Assembly: GCF_900302495.1 (NCBI RefSeq)
Contig: NZ_OMKW01000005.1
Coordinates: 1-64,000, forward strand
From: Pontivivens insulae
GTDB taxonomy: Bacteria; Pseudomonadota; Alphaproteobacteria; Rhodobacterales; Rhodobacteraceae
Length of the DNA stretch: 64,000 nt
Direction of reading: 5' to 3'
The stretch's first letter is position 1. Each line of letters begins with the position of its first letter. The position numbers and the translations under genes were made by a program. The notes under the pieces are model-generated. The model saw only the letters and a program-made list of their open reading frames with translations, searched no databases and was not told the origin of the DNA. Below, piece after piece: positions 43,699 through 52,477 of the stretch.

Positions 43699-44373
43699 AT
43701 GCTCGATCTCGATAAATACGAAAAACCCAGCGTGGCCATTGATCTCGCGATTATGACGGTCGTTGAAGGTCGGCTAAAAGCTTTGCTGATTGATCGGGCG
43801 GGTGACGATGTTCCTGGTTGGGCGTTACCCGGTGGTTTCGTTCGAATTGATCAGTCACTTGATCAGACTGTTCAAAGAGTGCTGGCTGAGAAAATCGGAC
43901 TGCAGAACATCCATTTCGAGCAGCTCGCGAGCTATGGCGCGATAGACAGGGATCCGCGTGGTCGGGTGATCAGTATCGTCTATCTGGCGCTTTGCCCGTC
44001 GGACGTCCTTGCTGGCCAACCACTAGCTACAATTCGAGTGGATTGGGCGGGCGAAACCGGCGGGCCTGCTAGAGCAATTCTCGATGGCACTGATTTGAAA
44101 CTTGCATTTGACCACGCGCAAATCCTTGGCGATGTGGTCAAAAGGCTCAGAGGTAAGCTTGATTACTCACGTGTTGGGTATGCCCTTCTGCCGGCCAAAT
44201 TCACTTTGCGTGAGGTGCAGGAGGTGCATCAGGCAATCTTGGGCAGAGAGCTTAAGAAACCCCCGTTTCGGCGCAAATTACTCGACCGTGGAATGATTGT
44301 CCCGACAGGTGAATTTGAAACCGGGGGCGCATATCGCCCTGCCGAATTATATGCAGTGAAGCCAGAGGAGTAA
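43699..44373 (+). CDS. NrtR-like Nudix-domain transcriptional regulator
   Basis: 224 residues. The N-terminal Nudix fold (PSVAIDLAIMTVVEGRLKAL, PGWALPGGFVRIDQSLDQTV) has a degenerate Nudix box: the segment QRVLAEKIGL lacks the REuxEE acidic residues needed for hydrolysis. A C-terminal winged helix (YALLPAKFTLREVQEVHQAI, KKPPFRRKLLDRGMI) is the NrtR signature. NrtR proteins repress NAD-metabolism genes and respond to ADP-ribose. It starts an operon with an SPFH protein and an NAD-kinase-like protein, and a 38-bp dyad covers its promoter. Confidence 0.9.
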   Translation: MLDLDKYEKPSVAIDLAIMTVVEGRLKALLIDRAGDDVPGWALPGGFVRIDQSLDQTVQRVLAEKIGLQNIHFEQLASYGAIDRDPRGRVISIVYLALCPSDVLAGQPLATIRVDWAGETGGPARAILDGTDLKLAFDHAQILGDVVKRLRGKLDYSRVGYALLPAKFTLREVQEVHQAILGRELKKPPFRRKLLDRGMIVPTGEFETGGAYRPAELYAVKPEE

Positions 44374-44378
44374 GATCA

Positions 44379-45398
44379 ATGGCTCAAATCAGAAGCTACG
44401 TTATTGCCAATCTCTTGCGTGCTGAAGCCTCGCAACACATTCAGTACTTCCGCAAGGGCGTTCTCCAGAAGTCCGGACGCGGCTTGTCCATCTGGTTTGA
44501 CCCCAATGGCGCGTCCCTGACGGAAGTTCCGATGAACGACCGTGAGCTGATCTTCATGATCAAGGGGCAATCGTCTGACTACCAGGATCTGGCCGTTCAA
44601 GGGTCTGTCATCTGGCGTGTTGTTGACGCAGACAAGGTAGCCTCGCGCATTGATTTCGGGATCGATATCAATAGGGGTGTTCGCCTCAGCAAACCCGAGG
44701 AGCAAATCAAATCTGTGCTGACAGGGTTGGTCCGGCAATTCTCCGATGCTTACCTCAAAGACAAAGGTGTACGAGACCTGCTGGAGGCTGGGTTGTCGCC
44801 GGTTCAGGCCGCAATCACCGACGGATTTCAGGCTGATCCGACTTTGGATGGGATGGGCTTGGAGGTTGTCAGCATACGCGTGTCAGCGCTGTCGCCGAGT
44901 CCTGAAGTGTATCGGGCCCTGCAGGCACCCACCTTCGAGAGTTTGCAACAGAAAGCGGATGAGGCGACCTTCTCCAGGCGGGCGTTGGCCGTCGACAAGG
45001 AACGCGCGATTGCTGAAAACGAGTTGAGCAACCAGATCGCGTTGGCCGCACGCAGGAAGGAGTTGATCGCGCGCGAAGACGCCAACGCCCGGTCTGAAGC
45101 TGAGGCGAAAGCCGCAGCAAAGCAGATCACCATCGAAGCAGACAGCGAAGCAAAGATCGTCGGAGCCGAAGCTGAAGCGAAGCGGATCAGATTGGTGGAA
45201 CAGGCAGCCGCTGACATGGAGAAGGCTCGGATGGCTGCCATCGCAGAGGTTCCACCTGCCGTAATGTTTGCGCTGGCCGCCCAGGAGTTCGCGGGTAAGC
45301 TGGAGAAAATCGACAGCCTGAATGTCACTCCCGACATGTTGGCTGGTATCGCCCAGCAGGCCAAATTGTTGTTTGGTTCACAAGCACCCGAGACGTGA
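44379..45398 (+). CDS. SPFH/band-7 domain protein
   Basis: A 339-residue protein without a clear membrane helix. The SPFH domain spans about residues 20-190 (VPMNDRELIFMIKGQSSDYQ, VQGSVIWRVVDADKVASRID, GMGLEVVSIRVSALSPSPEV). A long charged coiled coil (190-290, rich in EAEAKAAAKQ-type repeats) and a short end follow. Such proteins form large oligomeric cages or rings. Five bases separate it from the Nudix regulator, and one base from the NAD-kinase-like gene. Its role beside NAD enzymes is not established. Confidence 0.88.
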   Translation: MAQIRSYVIANLLRAEASQHIQYFRKGVLQKSGRGLSIWFDPNGASLTEVPMNDRELIFMIKGQSSDYQDLAVQGSVIWRVVDADKVASRIDFGIDINRGVRLSKPEEQIKSVLTGLVRQFSDAYLKDKGVRDLLEAGLSPVQAAITDGFQADPTLDGMGLEVVSIRVSALSPSPEVYRALQAPTFESLQQKADEATFSRRALAVDKERAIAENELSNQIALAARRKELIAREDANARSEAEAKAAAKQITIEADSEAKIVGAEAEAKRIRLVEQAAADMEKARMAAIAEVPPAVMFALAAQEFAGKLEKIDSLNVTPDMLAGIAQQAKLLFGSQAPET

Positions 45399-45399
45399 G

Positions 45400-46293
45400 A
45401 TGAGCAGTTTGAAGCCGCGCATTGTGCTGGTCAGCAGGGAGACCGAGTACGCCGCTTTGTTGGCCAAGCATGGCACACGGGGACAGGCTGAATTCTTCCT
45501 TTCGACCCGAGGCCAGCGTATCGACGAATTGGAAGTGCGGGATGCGTTGCAATCCCGCACGCTAGCCGCAGCGAAGGAGGCCATTCCCGCGGAGTGGTCC
45601 TTCGTTCAAGTCCTGCGGGAAGACTTGAGCAGGTTTCTGTTCAGCGAAAATGATATCGTGGTGCCAATCGGTCAGGATGGCCTGGTTGCGAATTTGGCCA
45701 AGTATCTGGATGGTCAACCTGTTGTTGGAATTACACCTGATCCGGCCTCATCCGAGGGAATTCTGACCCGGCATGGGGTGGACACGCTGCCTGGTCTGCT
45801 AAAGCGCACAGTGCACGCGAACGTCGATATTCAGGCTCGTACAATGGTGGAAGTTAAAGCGGGCGAAGGGTTGTCGTTGTTTGCGCTAAACGAGCTGTTT
45901 ATCGGGCACCGATCACACCAGTCCGCCCGCTACGTTGTGCAAGCTGGCGGCGCTGAGGAGTTTCAATCCTCTTCCGGGATGATTGTGGCAACAGGCACTG
46001 GCCTCACGGGCTGGGCTAAATCAATCATGACAGCGACGAACCGCAATTTCGATATTTCACCTGAAGATAACCGCGCCGCATTTTTCGCGCGGGAGCCTTG
46101 GCCCAGTCGAACGTCGGGATGTGAAATTGCGGCGGGAGAGATAGAGCAACAAGCGAGCCTAACGGTTTTGTCGAGGATCAATGAAGGCGGCGTTATATTT
46201 GCCGACGGCATCGAACAGGATTTCCTTCCATTCGACTGGGGCGTTGAAGCGCAAATCCAAATATCCAGAAAGAAATTGGCGTTGGTTATCTAA
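45400..46293 (+). CDS. NAD-kinase-like protein
   Basis: A 297-residue protein from ATG 45400, one base after the SPFH gene stop. Features of the NAD/diacylglycerol-kinase fold are visible: a GGDG-like loop altered to IGQDGLV, then YLDGQPVVGITPDP, the conserved NELFIGHRSHQSARY and the glycine-rich TGTGLTGWA. The GGDG change to GQDG could affect ATP binding or phosphoryl transfer. Co-transcription with an NrtR-type regulator supports NAD(H) as ligand or substrate. Confidence 0.82.
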   Translation: MSSLKPRIVLVSRETEYAALLAKHGTRGQAEFFLSTRGQRIDELEVRDALQSRTLAAAKEAIPAEWSFVQVLREDLSRFLFSENDIVVPIGQDGLVANLAKYLDGQPVVGITPDPASSEGILTRHGVDTLPGLLKRTVHANVDIQARTMVEVKAGEGLSLFALNELFIGHRSHQSARYVVQAGGAEEFQSSSGMIVATGTGLTGWAKSIMTATNRNFDISPEDNRAAFFAREPWPSRTSGCEIAAGEIEQQASLTVLSRINEGGVIFADGIEQDFLPFDWGVEAQIQISRKKLALVI

Positions 46294-46324
46294 TCCAGCC
46301 GTGGATTGCGTTTGCTAACGGCCA

Positions 46325-46606
46325 TTGCCAGGCATTGGATCGCCGGGAGGACAGGGGGGGGGGATCGCGAAGGCCGTCCGGGATTGGGAAAGCTCTGCCG
46401 GGCTTAAGCCGAGCGCCTACGGAACACATTCGATGCGGCGAACGAAGGTTGCCGCGATCTATCGCAAGACGGGCAACCTGCGCGCAGTGCAGCTACCGCT
46501 TGGCAATAATAAGATGGACAGTACGGTTCGGTATCTCGGCGTTGAACTCGAGGATGCTATTTTCCTTTGGCTGGAACGGCTTGTATCCCGCAGACTACTT
46601 ACTTGA
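46325..46606 (+). pseudogene. Tyrosine recombinase (integrase) C-terminal remnant
   Basis: The last 80 codons match the end of a phage-type integrase: YGTHSMRRTKVAAIYRKTGN includes the HxxR of the catalytic set, and LGNNKMDSTVRYLGVELEDA includes the nucleophile Tyr. The histidine usual after LG (LGH) is replaced by Asn. The catalytic domain's first half is absent. This relic marks an old integration event between two operons. Confidence 0.8.
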
Positions 46607-46752
46607 GATCGCTGGGAGCGTATCCAGTTTATTCAAACGTTACATGCGAGGTCTGAGAGTTGCATTCACGGTATTAACAAGATGGTCCGAGTGAAAATTT
46701 GCAGCCGACTTAACTCGAGTGCAAAGTCGTTGGTGCACGCCGTTCAACATTT

Positions 46753-47298
46753 TCACTTGCCCGGCGGTCTTGAGCCAACTCTTGGGTTTGCCCGCGCACC
46801 GTCAGACAGTGCGATACACAAGATCAATTCGTCTGCGCGAGGCGCGTCTGCGATGGAGAGTGTCATGGTGTCGATAAAATCGAACGCCCATGGATCGTCT
46901 TTGTGACCAAGCGGCAGATCTATCAGGTCGCCTATGGCACCGACCTTGTGGTTCGAGGGCATCAAGGCTTGCCCGCCTCCGACTGCGGCACGGACAGGCG
47001 CGCCAAGCTTGGGGTGAAGGACCGCAGCGCCGTGCTCCATCGCGCCAGCTGTCCCTACAAGTGCCGCCTTGCCGTAACTCACCGCGGGACCCGGCAACAT
47101 CGAGACCAGTTCCGTCGACATCTTTGGGCCTAGCTCACCCGCAATCTCGAAGAGCTCTGAGAGATCGTCTTGATCCTGACCCGCAAATTGGTTCCGAACC
47201 ACGACCATCGCAGCAACGCGCGTAATTGGTGAACAGGCTCTGCCTAGCTCGTCGGCGGTTATGATTTCCTTGGTGAACAGCGTTTTCCGAACAATCAT
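46753..47298 (-). CDS. DUF1185 (amino-acid-synthesis family) protein
   Basis: 181 residues with the conserved features of DUF1185: ITRVAAMVVVRNQFAGQ near the start, VSYGKAALVGTAGAMEHGAA, HPKLGAPVRAAVGGGQALMP in the middle and the end segment IALSDGARANPRVG. The family is annotated as amino-acid synthesis protein without a known reaction. It is third in an operon after an NTF2-like and an MFS gene, with a 4-base overlap, so it probably acts on an imported organic acid or amide. Confidence 0.85.
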   Translation of the reverse strand: MIVRKTLFTKEIITADELGRACSPITRVAAMVVVRNQFAGQDQDDLSELFEIAGELGPKMSTELVSMLPGPAVSYGKAALVGTAGAMEHGAAVLHPKLGAPVRAAVGGGQALMPSNHKVGAIGDLIDLPLGHKDDPWAFDFIDTMTLSIADAPRADELILCIALSDGARANPRVGSRPPGK

Positions 47299-48482
47299 GC
47301 GGTTTGCTCCGTCTGGCGCACCGATTTAATACGGCGCTTGGTGAATGTGAAACTCAGTGCGAGCGGCACAACACTTGCGAACAGGATCATAGCCAGCAAG
47401 ATGGGGCCGTCCGTTTGTTCTGTGGCATCATAGATCGCTCCCGCGATCGGTGGTGTGGCCAACATGATCGCGTAGTAAGTTGTGAAAAAGATGCCCATGC
47501 CAAAGGCGCGGACCTCGGGCCTTAGCGCCAAACCGGCCAGTGACATGATCACGCCCGCGGGGGCCATACCGATTAAGCCGAATAGCAAGCTGGCTGCCAC
47601 CCCACCGCCAGGGAAGCTCAGGATCCAGAGCGCAAAGACAGCGCCTGTCATGCAAGTCGCAAGAACCAAGTCACGGCGGCCAAATCGGTCAACGATATAT
47701 CCGCAAACCGCGCCTGATGCGATCATCAACCAACTGCCGATGCTGATGATCCCGGCCGCTGCAACTGCTGATACGCCCCCCGTTTCCAGGACCTTAGGTC
47801 CGAAAGTCAGGTAGATGACATAGGCCGCATTGAACGCACCCCAGGCTAAAGATGCATGGATCACAAGGTGCCATTCCTGTCTGTTCAACCGGCCTGACGT
47901 TGTCGCACGCGCATGGCTTGAGGCCTTTGGGGGCCGGTACAAGGCGAAGACTGCCGCAGCCGCTAAGAGGCAGTATGCAGAGGCGACCTGAAATGGTGCG
48001 CGCCAGCCAAAAACGAGCTCCAGCCAGGCATGCCCAAGTTGTCCCATGGCAATACCAAAAGGCCAGGACATGACCAAGATGCTCATCGCTGTTGCGATCT
48101 CTCGCCCTTCGAACCAATCGGCGACCATCTTGGTGAAATAGAGTGTTGTAAACAGAAACCCTGCGCCCGCGATGAGGCGGCCCAGCCCAATGCCGCTGCT
48201 GCTCATGGCCAATGAAGAAACCCATCCTCCGATGCCCAAGGTCACCAGGCCTAGAACCACCATTTGGCGGTCTGCAACGAGCCGGCCGAGATAGCCCGCT
48301 GGTAGTGCCAGAAAGAGCCCGGGCGCCATGAACAGCCCAACCAATAGCCCTACAGAGGCGTAGTCGATGTCAAAGGCCAGCACCAAGCCATCCCCGACCG
48401 AGGCCAGGGTTTGAAATTGAAACCCCAGCCCGATCCGGGCGAAAAACAGCAGCGCAAGGATCCGCCAGCGCATCACGCCCAA
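47295..48482 (-). CDS. MFS transporter
   Basis: A 395-residue, 12-helix major facilitator resembling the cyanate/nitrate-nitrite (CynX/NarK-like) group. Helix and loop motifs include YLGRLVADRQMVVLGLVTLG in loop 2-3 and GYIVDRFGRRDLVLATCM in loop 8-9. It overlaps the DUF1185 gene by 4 bases and the NTF2-like gene by 10. The substrate is unknown. Confidence 0.88.
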   Translation of the reverse strand: MGVMRWRILALLFFARIGLGFQFQTLASVGDGLVLAFDIDYASVGLLVGLFMAPGLFLALPAGYLGRLVADRQMVVLGLVTLGIGGWVSSLAMSSSGIGLGRLIAGAGFLFTTLYFTKMVADWFEGREIATAMSILVMSWPFGIAMGQLGHAWLELVFGWRAPFQVASAYCLLAAAAVFALYRPPKASSHARATTSGRLNRQEWHLVIHASLAWGAFNAAYVIYLTFGPKVLETGGVSAVAAAGIISIGSWLMIASGAVCGYIVDRFGRRDLVLATCMTGAVFALWILSFPGGGVAASLLFGLIGMAPAGVIMSLAGLALRPEVRAFGMGIFFTTYYAIMLATPPIAGAIYDATEQTDGPILLAMILFASVVPLALSFTFTKRRIKSVRQTEQTA

Positions 48483-48886
48483 CCCAATCCGCGCAACGCC
48501 TGAACGTCGTTCCAGATTTTGGTCATGTGCGCGATCTTGCGCCCCTCAAATCGCATGACATAGGCGTAATCTGACACCACCGTCTTCCCGGTTGGTCGCA
48601 CGGGACCCCCATCACCGGTTTGTGTGCCATGGAACTCCGCCGTTGCTACAGCGGTTTGGCGCTCTTCGTCCAAGGCGAACGCGGTCAGGACATAGCGCCC
48701 ATCGGGCACTGGCGTCAGAAGGCCCCGCATCCAATCACAGTAGGCAGCGAGGGTCTTGGTTTCAGCCAGCGCATAAGCTTGGCAAGAAAACGTCGCCGCC
48801 TCGTCGCACCATTTTTTGCAGATCTCCCAGCCTTTTCCTGTCTCGCAAGCCTCAAAGAAGGCTTGGGCTATGTCCCGGTGTGCCAT
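48473..48886 (-). CDS. NTF2-like (SnoaL/ketosteroid-isomerase fold) protein
   Basis: 137 residues fitting the NTF2-like fold (AHRDIAQAFFEACETGKGWE, YAYVMRFEGRKIAHMTKIWN). Members are small isomerases, hydrolases or binding proteins. It is first gene of the operon with the MFS transporter and DUF1185 protein, so it may act in the same small catabolic or detoxification pathway. Confidence 0.82.
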   Translation of the reverse strand: MAHRDIAQAFFEACETGKGWEICKKWCDEAATFSCQAYALAETKTLAAYCDWMRGLLTPVPDGRYVLTAFALDEERQTAVATAEFHGTQTGDGGPVRPTGKTVVSDYAYVMRFEGRKIAHMTKIWNDVQALRGLGWA

Positions 48887-49068
48887 GACGATTTCCTCTC
48901 ACTGTCATCTACAGTTCTGAAATTATCCATTGGGCACAAAGCATCGTATCGGGCAGATGCTGTAATTCTGGAAATGGTGATGCAGTATTTGACTACTGCA
49001 TCTGCAGGATTGTCCGGCTTCCAACGTTTTGATTAGCCTAGGGACAGGCAGCGAATGGAACTGAACGG

Positions 49069-49866
49069 ATGCTCGACAGCAACAACCTCAGCCCACGGGA
49101 AAACCAGATCGCCGAGAGCTATGCCGCAGGGTGTAGCTATCAGGAGATCGCGTCTGACCTTCACATTGCACCATCGACCGTGCGGACCCATCTGGCTACG
49201 ATCTATCGTAAGCTCGAGGTCTCCTCCAAAGTTGAGTTGGCCAGTCGGCTTTCGGGCTCCATTCCCGCTCCCCGCGACGAGGTGGATTACCTGGCCATCA
49301 TCTCAGAACTCGCTTTGAGCCTTGAGGAGGCACTGAGCCGTGAAAAAGCGCTCACCGAGGTGTTGCGCATCATCGGTGCGTCCCATGGTGACTTGAGCTT
49401 AGTCATGCCCGCGATTTTGAGTTATGCGCTCGACCTTTGTGATGCGGAGTTTGGCATCCTGTTCGAGTATCTGGGCAAGAAGACCTACTCCGCCAGCTTT
49501 ACTCTGGGCATACCGCAGGCCTTTCAGACTTGGCTGAATGACAGCGGCACATTTTCTGTGAGTGATCAAACTGGCCTTGGGCGTATGACCACACAGCGTG
49601 AGGTGATCAACATCATCGACGTAAAGTCCGAGGCCATTTACCGAACCGATGATCCACTGCGCTATGCCACCGCTGATCTTGGAGGCGCTCGATCGTTTGT
49701 GGCGATCCCAATGCTGGCGGCGGATCAATTGGTTGGTGCCTTCACAATTTACCGGCAATCCGTGCGTCCGTTTTCCGACGATACATTGCGGCTGGCTCAG
49801 ATCTTCGCGGCGCAAAGTGTCATCGCGCTGGAGAACGCGCGGCTTGTCGGAGAGTCAAAGCAATGA
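49069..49866 (+). CDS. Regulator with N-terminal LuxR helix-turn-helix and GAF domain
   Basis: 265 residues. The LuxR-type helix-turn-helix is at the N-terminus (LSPRENQIAESYAAGCSYQE and STVRTHLATIYRKLEVSSKV), which is unusual because it is normally C-terminal. A GAF domain follows (about residues 105-260, VMPAILSYALDLCDAEFGIL and LGGARSFVAIPMLAADQLVG). It overlaps the next gene by 4 bases. The next gene begins with an almost identical helix-turn-helix. Confidence 0.85.
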   Translation: MLDSNNLSPRENQIAESYAAGCSYQEIASDLHIAPSTVRTHLATIYRKLEVSSKVELASRLSGSIPAPRDEVDYLAIISELALSLEEALSREKALTEVLRIIGASHGDLSLVMPAILSYALDLCDAEFGILFEYLGKKTYSASFTLGIPQAFQTWLNDSGTFSVSDQTGLGRMTTQREVINIIDVKSEAIYRTDDPLRYATADLGGARSFVAIPMLAADQLVGAFTIYRQSVRPFSDDTLRLAQIFAAQSVIALENARLVGESKQ

Positions 49867-51292
49867 CACAGCATTTGACGGACCGGGAAGCGCAAATTGC
49901 GGCCCAGTATTCTGACGGGCGCAACTATCAGCAAATTGCTGATGCGCTTTGCCTCGCTCCGTCTACAGTCCGCACGCACTTGGCGACCATTTATCGAAAG
50001 CTCGAAGTGTCCTCGAAGCTTGAGCTCCGCGACGCGCTGGATCAACGAAGTGAGCCAATTCTTGTGGAGGCGCCTGCGCCGCATCTGCCTGAGCAACCAT
50101 CGATTGCTGTCTTGGCGTTTGAAAACATGTCACGTGACCCCGATCAGGATTATTGTCCGATGGCATTGCGGACGACATCATCACTGCGCTTTCTCGATCT
50201 CCCTGGCTCTTCGTAATCGCAAGGAACACCACGTTTACCTATCGAGGCAAGAACGTGGATCTCAGAGAAGTCGCAGGGCAGTTGAACGTCAGATTTGTCC
50301 TGGAGGGCAGCGTTCAGCGATCTGGAAACCGTGTCCGCGTTTCCGCACAGCTCATAGATGGGTCAACGGGCGGCCACGTATGGTCCGAACGCTACGACGG
50401 GCAGATCGAAGATGTATTTGATCTTCAGGACGAGATTACGCGGAACGTCGTTGCTTCGATCCAAACCGTTGTCCAGCTCAATACCATATCAGAGCGTGTT
50501 GAACGCACGGCGCGGCCTGAACTTACAGTTTGGGAACTGACTATGCGGTCTTGGCGTCTTCTATACGAGTTCACGCCTGAGGCTTACGCCCATGCAAAAT
50601 CTCTTCTCGAGCGTGCTTTGGCGTTGGATCCACAAAGTGCCGAGGCAAATATGGTACTTTCCCTGATCAACCATCATATCGCACTTCTGGGGTTCTCAGA
50701 GGATCCAAGCCCTCCGATGCAAGCTGCCTATGCATTGGCCCGGCGCTCTGTGGCGCTGGATGGCAAGAATGAATACGCTCACTGGGCGCTTGGCATCAGT
50801 TGCTGGGCCCTGGAAAGATTTGACGAGTCCCGTGCGGCCTTGGATCGGGCTGTGATGCTCAATCCAAACTGCTCTCTGGCATATGGCAGCCGAGGCACGC
50901 TCTTGGCAATACTTGGAGAGGCAGACGCGGCTATCGACAATCAAGAGATCGCGATTAGGTCCAATCCACTGGATCCAAGCATTTTCTTCCGATTTTCTGG
51001 GCTCGCAATGGCCCACTATGTAGTGGGTCGATTCGATCTGTGCGTCGAATGGGCTGACAAGGCGCTTCATCGCAACGATGAATGGTACCTTGCCCATTTC
51101 CTAAAAATAGCGTCGCATGTCGCGTCAGGGGATGCATCAAAAGCAAGAGAAGCCCGGCTTGCCTGCCAAAGAGCGATCCCCACGGTCGGCCTTGAACTCT
51201 TGGACAGAATGCCTTTGCAGAACAAAGCCGATATGAGTGATTTTCGAAGCAGATTGAGCCAAGCGGGTTTATCTTCTGCTGGGGCGAGATGA
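49863..51292 (+). pseudogene. LuxR helix-turn-helix, TolB-like and TPR regulator, broken by one frameshift
   Basis: The first frame (49863 to about 50160) encodes a LuxR-type helix-turn-helix, then PSIAVLAFENMSRDPDQDY, the start of the adenylate-cyclase-associated TolB-like domain. The family continues with F(S/A)DGIADDIITALS, found here in the next frame from 50153 onward, running to TPR repeats ending at 51292. One missing base near 50155 explains the shift. Proteins of this type (related to CadC/CyaA-like regulators) have about 475 residues. The frameshift may be real or a sequencing error. Confidence 0.85.
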
Positions 51293-51438
51293 GATCGGAA
51301 ATTGCGAAGGCTCCGCTTCGTGAGGCGGCCCAACCCGGACCTGCGGGCTACCTTAACGATGCTGTATTGCGGCCCTTTATACCGCACAGCAGGTGCGCGG
51401 TCCGACGGGATGTTTTCATCGGAATTTTTTTGCTTTTT

Positions 51439-51933
51439 TCAGTGCGCCGAAAGGTTTGGCCGCACCTTAGAGAATCCACGGCCACGCAACACAAACCAAT
51501 ATCCCCAGAAGATCAAAAGGGCCTGTAATGGCGCGCGGACGAGCAAATAGACTGGGCCCCACTGGTGTCCCCCTGGGCCGACACCGTTGATTGCAGCATA
51601 AATGTTGCCCGGAAAGAACAGGATTAATACTGCGATACAGCCAAGACCGGCATATGCCCGTGTACGCATCGGCAACAGGGCGAGGGCCAGTCCGGCCTCC
51701 AGCAAACCGGTTGCATATACAAGCGGCCCGCGTGCCGGCAGAAAGTCTGGCAACATAGCCACCATTTCGTCAGTGATGACGAAATGCCCCACAGAGAAAA
51801 ATGCAAAGGCAGCGGCATAGCCTAATACGCCGCCCAAGTTGATGAGGCCATATGCGGCGGTTCTGTGGGCAAGGATTGCAGCGACAAGTGTCGGACCAAA
51901 GAGGATTACGAGAACGATAAGTGGCGTGATCAT
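51439..51933 (-). CDS. DoxX-like membrane protein
   Basis: 164 residues with four hydrophobic helices (TPLIVLVILFGPTLVAAILA, LGYAAAFAFFSVGHFVITDE, YAGLGCIAVLILFFPGNIYA, LQALLIFWGYWFVLRG). The pattern FLPARGPLVYATGLLEAGLA is typical of DoxX-family proteins. It is last in an operon with NTF2-like, DUF4386 and oxidoreductase genes. Members are often linked to redox or detoxification functions. Confidence 0.8.
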   Translation of the reverse strand: MITPLIVLVILFGPTLVAAILAHRTAAYGLINLGGVLGYAAAFAFFSVGHFVITDEMVAMLPDFLPARGPLVYATGLLEAGLALALLPMRTRAYAGLGCIAVLILFFPGNIYAAINGVGPGGHQWGPVYLLVRAPLQALLIFWGYWFVLRGRGFSKVRPNLSAH

Positions 51934-51989
51934 GTCTGATCTCCGTCTTCCAATAGTTGCGAAGAAACCGGCATGGATGCGGCGGAGCC

Positions 51990-52379
51990 CTATGCAGGAT
52001 TGAGTAGATCCGTGCCGTAAGAATTATCGACCGTGCAAAGCCAACCGTGCACTTGGTCCCGCCGGAAAACGTAAGTGGCCCGGCGAGTCATCGGCGTGGC
52101 GGCATTGGCAATGTGCAAATGGGTCTCCATGATCACTAAGGCGGTCTGCGCACCTTCGACGACATGCGCTGCTCCTTGGGTCACGGTCAGCGTGTTCTTG
52201 AAGTGCTTTGCGATTGCAACAAAGGCTTCTCTGATTTGCGGCTTGCCCTTGGCGATCTGGCCGGGTTGCACCACGAGGGCCGCATCATCGGCGTAGAATT
52301 CCATGAGCGTGTCAAAGTCTTCGGCGCTGATCGCTTTGTCGGCTTGCTTTATGAGTGTGAGAACGGCGTGTTCTGACAT
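51990..52379 (-). CDS. NTF2-like/YybH-type protein
   Basis: 129 residues of the NTF2-like superfamily (LIKQADKAISAEDFDTLMEF, YADDAALVVQPGQIAKGKPQ, REAFVAIAKHFKNTLTV). It belongs to the small stand-alone group annotated as YybH/SgcJ. It could bind or isomerise the product of the neighbouring oxidoreductase. Transcribed with DUF4386 and DoxX genes. Confidence 0.85.
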   Translation of the reverse strand: MSEHAVLTLIKQADKAISAEDFDTLMEFYADDAALVVQPGQIAKGKPQIREAFVAIAKHFKNTLTVTQGAAHVVEGAQTALVIMETHLHIANAATPMTRRATYVFRRDQVHGWLCTVDNSYGTDLLNPA

Positions 52380-52477
52380 GTCAGTGTCCTTTTGCAGGAT
52401 GAGGTGTGTCGGATTGGCGGATGGGCAGGGCAGTCTGGTATCGACTGCCGTGCGAAGGGCTGGTCACGTTTGGGAGG

